This document shows, in pieces, positions 59,004-64,000 of a stretch of 64,000 nucleotides of DNA. A model generated the notes under the pieces. The model saw only the letters and a list, made by a program, of their open reading frames with translations. It ran no database searches and had not been told where the DNA came from. The stretch is from the NCBI RefSeq assembly GCF_000801105.2, contig NC_079519.1, positions 556,668 through 620,667 of the forward strand. Reading direction: 5' to 3'. Position 1 is the stretch's first letter, and every line of letters starts with the position of its first letter. The stretch comes from Raphanus sativus (Eukaryota > Streptophyta > Magnoliopsida > Brassicales > Brassicaceae). The translations under genes were made by a program, and so were the position numbers.

Positions 59004-59555
59004 ATGACAATGGATTGGTTCTCGTGGCTATCGAGAACAAATCTCGAAAATTCGCTCACATACGAGTACGGACTCTCCTTCTCCCACAACGAGCTCGAGT
59101 ACGAAGACATTGCTTACTTCAACCACGAGTTTCTCCAGAGCATGGGTATCTCCATCGCTAAACACCGCCTCGAGATCCTCAAGCTCGCTCGGCGACATAG
59201 TAAACCGTCTCCTTCTATTTCCAGAGTCCTGATCGCGATTAGGAAGACCGGGAAGTGCTTCTCCGAGTATGTCCGTGCCATGATGAGACGTGAGGAACCG
59301 TATCGAGCTCTCGTGATTGTGAAAGGGAGATGGTCGAAGAGTAACAAGAGCAACGGAAATGGTAGCTGTGGAAGCAGCAAGGAAGAGAGACTTCTGCTGA
59401 CGAATGGGACTCCATTTAGGCTCGATAGCTTCTCCTGTTCCAAGGGTTTCGATCATTACAGTTTGAATGATGATTATGTTTATTGTGGGAAAAATTTACA
59501 AGAGGAGGTTATTATAAAGTGGGATTCAATGTTTCAGAATCTGAAACCAACTTAG
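59004..59555 (+). CDS. Sterile alpha motif (SAM) domain protein
   Basis: Single-exon gene for 183 residues. A SAM domain, a five-helix protein-interaction module, covers about residues 5-66 (MDWFSWLSRTNLENS, YGLSFSHNELEYEDIAYFNH, MGISIAKHRLEILKLARR). A basic, serine/asparagine-rich region follows, then an acidic C-terminus ending KWDSMFQNLKPT. The second ATG (59010, MDWF) is the likelier start by comparison with the Arabidopsis protein I recall (At1g80520); both are in frame. The gene lies next to the nodulin-like MFS gene as in At1g80520-80530. Its 3' end is duplicated at 62.5 kb. No defect is seen; its biological role is unknown. Confidence 0.9.
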   Translation: MTMDWFSWLSRTNLENSLTYEYGLSFSHNELEYEDIAYFNHEFLQSMGISIAKHRLEILKLARRHSKPSPSISRVLIAIRKTGKCFSEYVRAMMRREEPYRALVIVKGRWSKSNKSNGNGSCGSSKEERLLLTNGTPFRLDSFSCSKGFDHYSLNDDYVYCGKNLQEEVIIKWDSMFQNLKPT

Positions 59556-60109
59556 TGTGTTTAAGGGTTCTTCCACCATGTTATTCAATGAGTTTCGCAC
59601 TTTCTTGTCTTCCAAGTGTGTGTCTTCCACCATGTTAGGTCGGAGTAATTAGCTTTTGTAATAACAGAGGAGTTAGCTTAATTTGTGTGTCATCATGTTA
59701 CCAAACATTTCTCTACCACCATCTACGTACGTGACACTCAAAACTTGTTTCCTTATAGCACACTACTAATCTACTATGATACAAACAACAAATAAAAACA
59801 ATCACATTACAAAGAAGCTGTTACAAAGGGTGGTACTTTCTACCGGTTACGTCACCGATTAAATGAATTAGGGTAGAGTTGGTTCTAGTAGCTTATATTG
59901 TTCCTGCCAAGCTGAGAATCCGCAAATAGTTTCTTGTGAATGTTAACACACACACACACACACACACATCCATCGATGACCAATTGGTCGTTTATCTAAG
60001 AAAATAGCGCAGTCAACACGGAACGGAAAGTCAAAACACCATGAAAACGAGAAATGCAAATCACAACAGTGTCTTTTGCAGTTCAAAGCAGAAAAACTTA
60101 ATAATAAAC
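59556..60109. other. SAM gene 3' flank and spacer
   Basis: Holds the 3' UTR of the SAM gene (partly repeated at 62.6-62.95 kb) and a CA microsatellite. No gene. Confidence 0.6.
59946..59968. repeat. (CA)n microsatellite
   Basis: About eleven uninterrupted CA units. Confidence 0.95.
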
Positions 60110-61347
60110 TTACCATGAGCAAACATGTGTTGCTTGAAGGGGTTGCTTGACTTGGACTAGACTTGGACGGTAAGTGGAAGAGCAAACGAGTGGTGGAAGA
60201 ATAGCTTCAAAGGGCTTTCCGGAATATAGGGAAAGGTGTTGGAGTTTGGTACCTTGTCCGAGATTAACAGATTTGATGTAGCCGGCTTTTCCAAACACAA
60301 ATGCAGTGTGTTGAGTGGGAGGAAGAGTCGTGATGGACATATGTCCGTCTAGTTCACACACCACAGCAACATGGTTTTCCTCATCAACAAAGAAGCTGGC
60401 ACCAACATATGTGTTAAACATAAAATTTAAAGGAGGCCCCGTTTCCACTAGCAAAAACTTGCTCCAGGACGCATATTTGGGCTTAACCGTAAGGGTAACC
60501 CAAATCTCAAAAAAGCCTGATTCACAAGCACCAAACAGGACCGCAAGCTGCTCTCTCTTCTAAGGAAGCTTGAGAGGGTGACAGTGTCTTCATTGTAAGA
60601 GTGAAAAGGAAGAGGGAGGCGTGGTCCAAACCTCTCTTTGGTAAAGTCAAAACAGAGCAAGAAATCTTCAACCTCTGAGATCGTTCCGTCAAAGTCAGGC
60701 TCTATCTCATCATGTTTCTGGTGAGCAAAAAAGTAGGTGTTTCCGTTGACAGACACGCCTCGCTCATGCACATCTATCTCCCACTCGGGCTTCACCTTGA
60801 GGAACCTCCATGAATCAGAGCTCATTTCATAGATTTCGCAGCTGAAAACAGTTACTGATGATCCAGAGACAATGTACTCATCCACAAACCTCAGGATTTT
60901 GTGGTCGCGCTTCTTGCCGTCCTCTGAGTATCCGATGGCGTAAACGTCTTGCCTCTTGAAGTTTTCTCCTAGCCTCGGTACGATCCACCTTGTTTGGCAC
61001 AGGTAAGGGTTCCACACCACCAGCTTCGAAAGGTCCTTAGCCACGCATAACACCAACCCATCGCACTGATATACCATACCACATATCTCCAACTGATTAA
61101 GCAAATCTACCTGCTTCACCGATACATCAACAACCAAATCTTCTTCTTGGAGATGGTACCTCAGAGAGTAGACCTTGTTATTCATCGCCAGAAACTGATG
61201 CCTCGCTTCTTTACCCAAAACAAGGCAGTTTTTGGTTATAGCGTTCCATGTTTTGCAAGTAGATCGAACCGCCTTCAGTGATGTTATCGGAACCCTCTTG
61301 AATATCTCCACAACCAATTCCTGGGGAAGATCGCAAATCCTCAGCAT
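60110..61347 (-). CDS. F-box protein with F-box-associated domain, two-base frameshift
   Basis: F-box proteins are substrate receptors of SCF ubiquitin ligases; this is the plant FBA subfamily, whose targets are mostly unknown. The F-box is at residues 3-45 ([30 protein letters not shown]). FBA marks follow: [61 protein letters not shown]. After about residue 263 the frame breaks in a GA dinucleotide run (plus-strand CT run, 60551-60558). Removing one two-base unit would join it to the downstream frame ([14 protein letters not shown], then [18 protein letters not shown]) ending at 60110. About 410 residues in all, a normal length. F-box genes turn over fast, so it may be a young pseudogene. 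I do not recall an F-box gene at this place in Arabidopsis. Confidence 0.88.
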
Positions 61348-61439
61348 CCTTCCAACTCGGGGCCGCTATTGAAAAAAAGTTAGGGTTTTCCTCTCTCTAC
61401 GCGCGTGTTACTGTGTCCTAGGCACGGATCAAAGCTCAT

Positions 61440-62335
61440 ATATATTGTTTTATTTATCATAAATTTAAATTAAATAATTCCTAATTTAAACTGTTTTACA
61501 AAATGTTTGATATTGTTTTCAAATCACCACATTCAAATTTAGCAAAACATGTATTACAAAATTATGACATTAACTTAAAAGTGACGTGTACATTTTTTAT
61601 AAACACTTATATTTTTGGTAAGATGTTTAAAATATTGCAATAACTATTAATTGATATATCATTACAGTTGTAAATTTTCTATATAAATATTTATTTTTGA
61701 CAAAATTATGAAAATATATTAATAACTCATATATCACTATTATATATACATATTTTTATTACACTAATAAAAATAAGCTAAATATAACTACATATACAGT
61801 TTTCACATCAACTTATATATTATATTTTGATAAATATATACATATTACCAAAATTAATTTTAAGTATCCATAACAAATACAAAACTAAATCAACATTAAT
61901 CAAATATTTTTTGATAGTTAAATGATTAAAATTTATTTGTTCATCATGTTAATTGTTAACATATTCCTAAATAAACAAAATTAAAAATTTATTAAAATTT
62001 TTATATTTAAATTTTTATATACATATATATTTTTATTTATTTAAAACTATATGATGAGAGAGATATAAAATAAAAATCTTTAAATAAGATATAATACAAT
62101 ATAACTAAAAATTATTTTTATAAAATGTAATTTAAAATTTATTAAAGTTTAAATAAAATCAAATTGAAATAGTTAAACCAGATAAAAAAATAAGGCTAGG
62201 AAAATACATTTTCATTTCTTTCAAAACTTTAAAGTTAAAATTTGAAAATAAATCCAAATGTAAAGTAAAATTTTCTTATAAAATAAAAATATAATATTTA
62301 AAATTAATTTTTCTGCATATCAGGAAAATTCCTAG
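61440..62335 (+). mobile_element. Helitron-like element, 3' end and AT-rich body
   Basis: It ends caggaaaattcctag (CTAG at 62332-62335) followed by T, like the element at 58.5 kb. The body shares tatttttggtaa and gcaataact motifs with that family. The 5' end is not clear; it lies within or before the region just upstream of the F-box gene. Confidence 0.6.
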
Positions 62336-62497
62336 TAAATTATTATTTTCCCATATAATCTATGAACCTGGATAACAGATAACAGTGGCACATAATACTA
62401 GAGGTGGTTGTTATCAAGTCTCTCTCCTCTCCATGTAGTAACACAGAATGAAAGAAAAGAAAGAATTTACTTGGAATGAACGATTGAAACACCTATC

Positions 62498-62960
62498 CTA
62501 AGCGGGGAAATGTACCAGAGGTTACTATTAAGTGGGATACTATGTTTCAGAATCTCAGACCTACTTGAAATCAGATAGATTATGTATGATGATTTTTAGG
62601 GTTCTTCCACCATGTTATTTGATGTGTACTATTAGTTTGGGCTTTCTTCTTTCCCAAGTTTTTTGTTTGTTCCGGGTGCTATCTTTTTTTGTAGACATTG
62701 AAAAACAGAGGACTTAGCTTTGTGTTCATGTAACCAACATTTCTCTGCCTTTTTTTTTGTGTTACCTGTCTTGACTCTTGACAAGTATGGAAAAGATTCA
62801 GCAAACATGATCTTTATTACCTCTCGTGTTTTTTTTTCTCAACTGTGGCGATCAAGAATTGTGATACAAACATCAAACAAAAATACAAAACAACATTACA
62901 AACAATGTTACAATGGTAAAAGAAGCCAATTACAAAAAGGTTATTCCAACCGGTTCTCTG
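62498..62960 (+). pseudogene. Duplicated 3' end of the SAM-domain gene
   Basis: The frame at 62520-62570 reads VTIKWDTMFQNLRPT and a stop, matching the SAM gene C-terminus VIIKWDSMFQNLKPT. The following 3' flank (gggttcttccaccatgttat) and an accggtt block near 62945 also match 59556-59850. The SAM domain itself is absent. Confidence 0.88.
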
Positions 62961-63147
62961 GCCGGTTGAGTCACCCATCACAGCTGAATAACAAAAGTTT
63001 TACAAATCTTTAGGATACACACACCTCAAAAAAAAATGCCGGCAAGATACAATAGGAACTTTATAAGATGAAAAATAGACATAGCATATCTATTGACTGT
63101 ATCATCTCTTACTCTCAACAGTCTCTCTTGCAATTCCCATGGCAGAA
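62961..63147. other. MFS gene 3' UTR
   Basis: Short stretch before the stop codon of the MFS gene; no other feature. Confidence 0.5.
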
Positions 63148-64000
63148 TCAGTGACCATTTGACTGCGGCTGCAACCGGAAAGAGCCAGAGGCATAGAGAG
63201 CTTGATAAACCGGCCTAATTCTCACAGTCAAAATAACAGAGAGTAGAGTTCCAAGTCCACAAAGACCTGCTAGAACCAAGAACGTTACCCTGTAGCAATC
63301 AGGACCAATGCAGGTAGAACTCCCTTGCTTAGTCGCTTCCCTGTCGTATATATGTCCTGCCATAAGCGCCGAGAAAATGGCCGCACCTGTCGGGTTGCCC
63401 AAGAGTATGAAGTTGAAGTTGATTCCAAAATTTTTAAGACCAAAGAGCTCTGAGATGGTGGAGATTGACAAGTACTGAAACCCCATGCCTATCCCTACAA
63501 GAGCTGTCGCCACGTAAATGGTGCCGTCAATGGCCATGGAGAAGAGCAGGAACGTGAACATCATAACCAGCTGCGCTGCTCCCATCCATAGCGTTCTTGG
63601 AAGCGCTTTTGACCTGACAAAGTGCTCAGAGATGGCACCTGAAGCAAGACGGCCACAGAAGTTGAAGAAGCTAAAGAGGCAGAGCAGTATTGTAGTGCCT
63701 TTGATACCAAAAGCAAAACCGATCTGAGCCAAGTTGTTTGAGACAGTGATGCCTGAACCCATGCCTAGGAAGTAAGCAAACCAAAGGAGCCAGAAATCCG
63801 CCTTGGCAAAGACTTGGCGAACCTTGAAGTCCTCTCCTCTCCTTGGCTTCCTCTTCTTCTTAACCGCACCTTCTCCTTCAGCCAAAAGTATTTCCATCTC
63901 CGAGGCACCATCTCCATCTCCTTCTCCTTCGAAGAGAGTTCCCAGGTTTGAAGCTGATGTAGAAGGTATCAGCAGTGGTTCTTTCTCACCTTCCTCTTTC
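63148..64000 (-). CDS. Nodulin-like major facilitator superfamily transporter, C-terminal part
   Basis: About 284 C-terminal residues are present; the frame stays open to the window edge, so the N-terminal half (about half of a ~560-residue protein) lies to the right. It begins with an acidic cytosolic loop (KEEGEKEPLLIPSTSASNL, EGEGDGDGASE), then a basic KKKRKPRRGEDF segment, then about six transmembrane spans with LGMGSGITVSNNLAQIGFAF, LFSFFNFCGRLASGAISEHF, ELFGLKNFGINFNFILLGNP and CIGPDCYRVTFLVLAG. This is the Nodulin-like/MFS_1 family, of mostly unknown substrate. The best Arabidopsis match I recall is At1g80530, which neighbours the SAM gene. No defect is seen in this part. Confidence 0.93.
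   Translation of the reverse strand, partial: KEEGEKEPLLIPSTSASNLGTLFEGEGDGDGASEMEILLAEGEGAVKKKRKPRRGEDFKVRQVFAKADFWLLWFAYFLGMGSGITVSNNLAQIGFAFGIKGTTILLCLFSFFNFCGRLASGAISEHFVRSKALPRTLWMGAAQLVMMFTFLLFSMAIDGTIYVATALVGIGMGFQYLSISTISELFGLKNFGINFNFILLGNPTGAAIFSALMAGHIYDREATKQGSSTCIGPDCYRVTFLVLAGLCGLGTLLSVILTVRIRPVYQALYASGSFRLQPQSNGH

Noticed and set aside
62400..62480. Similarity of this stretch to 7668-7745 downstream of the sedlin gene
   Set aside because: Only short blocks (caagtctctctc, gtaacacaga-like) match around CT-rich sequence; too weak to claim a duplication.

Overview
The window looks like a scaffold piece from a crucifer nuclear genome (Brassicaceae, most likely tribe Brassiceae). 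The reasons are intron-rich genes whose proteins closely match Arabidopsis families, nuclear tRNA genes, abundant Helitron, Harbinger, Emigrant and Copia elements, AT-rich satellite, and four 100-N assembly gaps. Gene names and Arabidopsis neighbourhoods below come from memory, not from a search.

Left genic block (1-10.3 kb): the 3' part of a type I vacuolar H+-pyrophosphatase (+), a small secreted thionin-like cysteine-rich peptide (-), a DDX41/abstrakt-type DEAD-box helicase (-, one-base frameshift), a TRAPP subunit 2/sedlin gene (+) carrying a U12-type AT-AC intron, and an AVT6-type amino acid transporter (+). The sedlin and transporter genes, with the SAM-domain gene at 59 kb and the nodulin-like MFS gene at 63-64 kb, look like the Arabidopsis At1g80500-At1g80530 row.

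That row is split by about 48 kb of accessory DNA (10.3-58.9 kb). Its rim is a ~345 bp AT-rich satellite. The left array (10.3-12.35 kb) starts in one orientation and flips. The right array (50.45-55.57 kb) runs mostly the opposite way and becomes a three-monomer higher-order repeat. Between the arrays lies a block resembling a shuffled piece of the At1g13xxx region: sulfotransferase, X8-domain GPI-anchored proteins, KTI12/DRL1, an ELM2-SANT gene, a DUF1262 gene, and tRNA-Thr(CGT) and tRNA-Ala(TGC) genes. The block is present twice. Copy A (12.69-22 kb) has a truncated sulfotransferase but a near-complete DRL1. Copy B (29.46-47.5 kb) has an intact sulfotransferase and X8 gene but only a shredded DRL1. 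Copy B was enlarged by two Helitrons and a Harbinger MITE, whose empty sites survive in copy A. It also contains a pectate-lyase pseudogene and other unassigned DNA. NLR fragments lie between the copies. A truncated Copia element abuts copy B and the right array.

Right genic block (55.6-64 kb): Emigrant and Helitron elements, a SAM-domain gene (+), an F-box gene with a two-base frameshift (-), another Helitron-like tail, a duplicated 3' end of the SAM gene, and the MFS gene running off the window (-). Four genes carry indels in short homopolymers or dinucleotide runs, so consensus error and real decay must be separated before any is called a pseudogene. I found no obvious new defence or biosynthetic system. 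The strongest unusual signals are the inverted satellite rims with higher-order structure, the A/B duplication that dates its own insertions, and the AT-AC intron.
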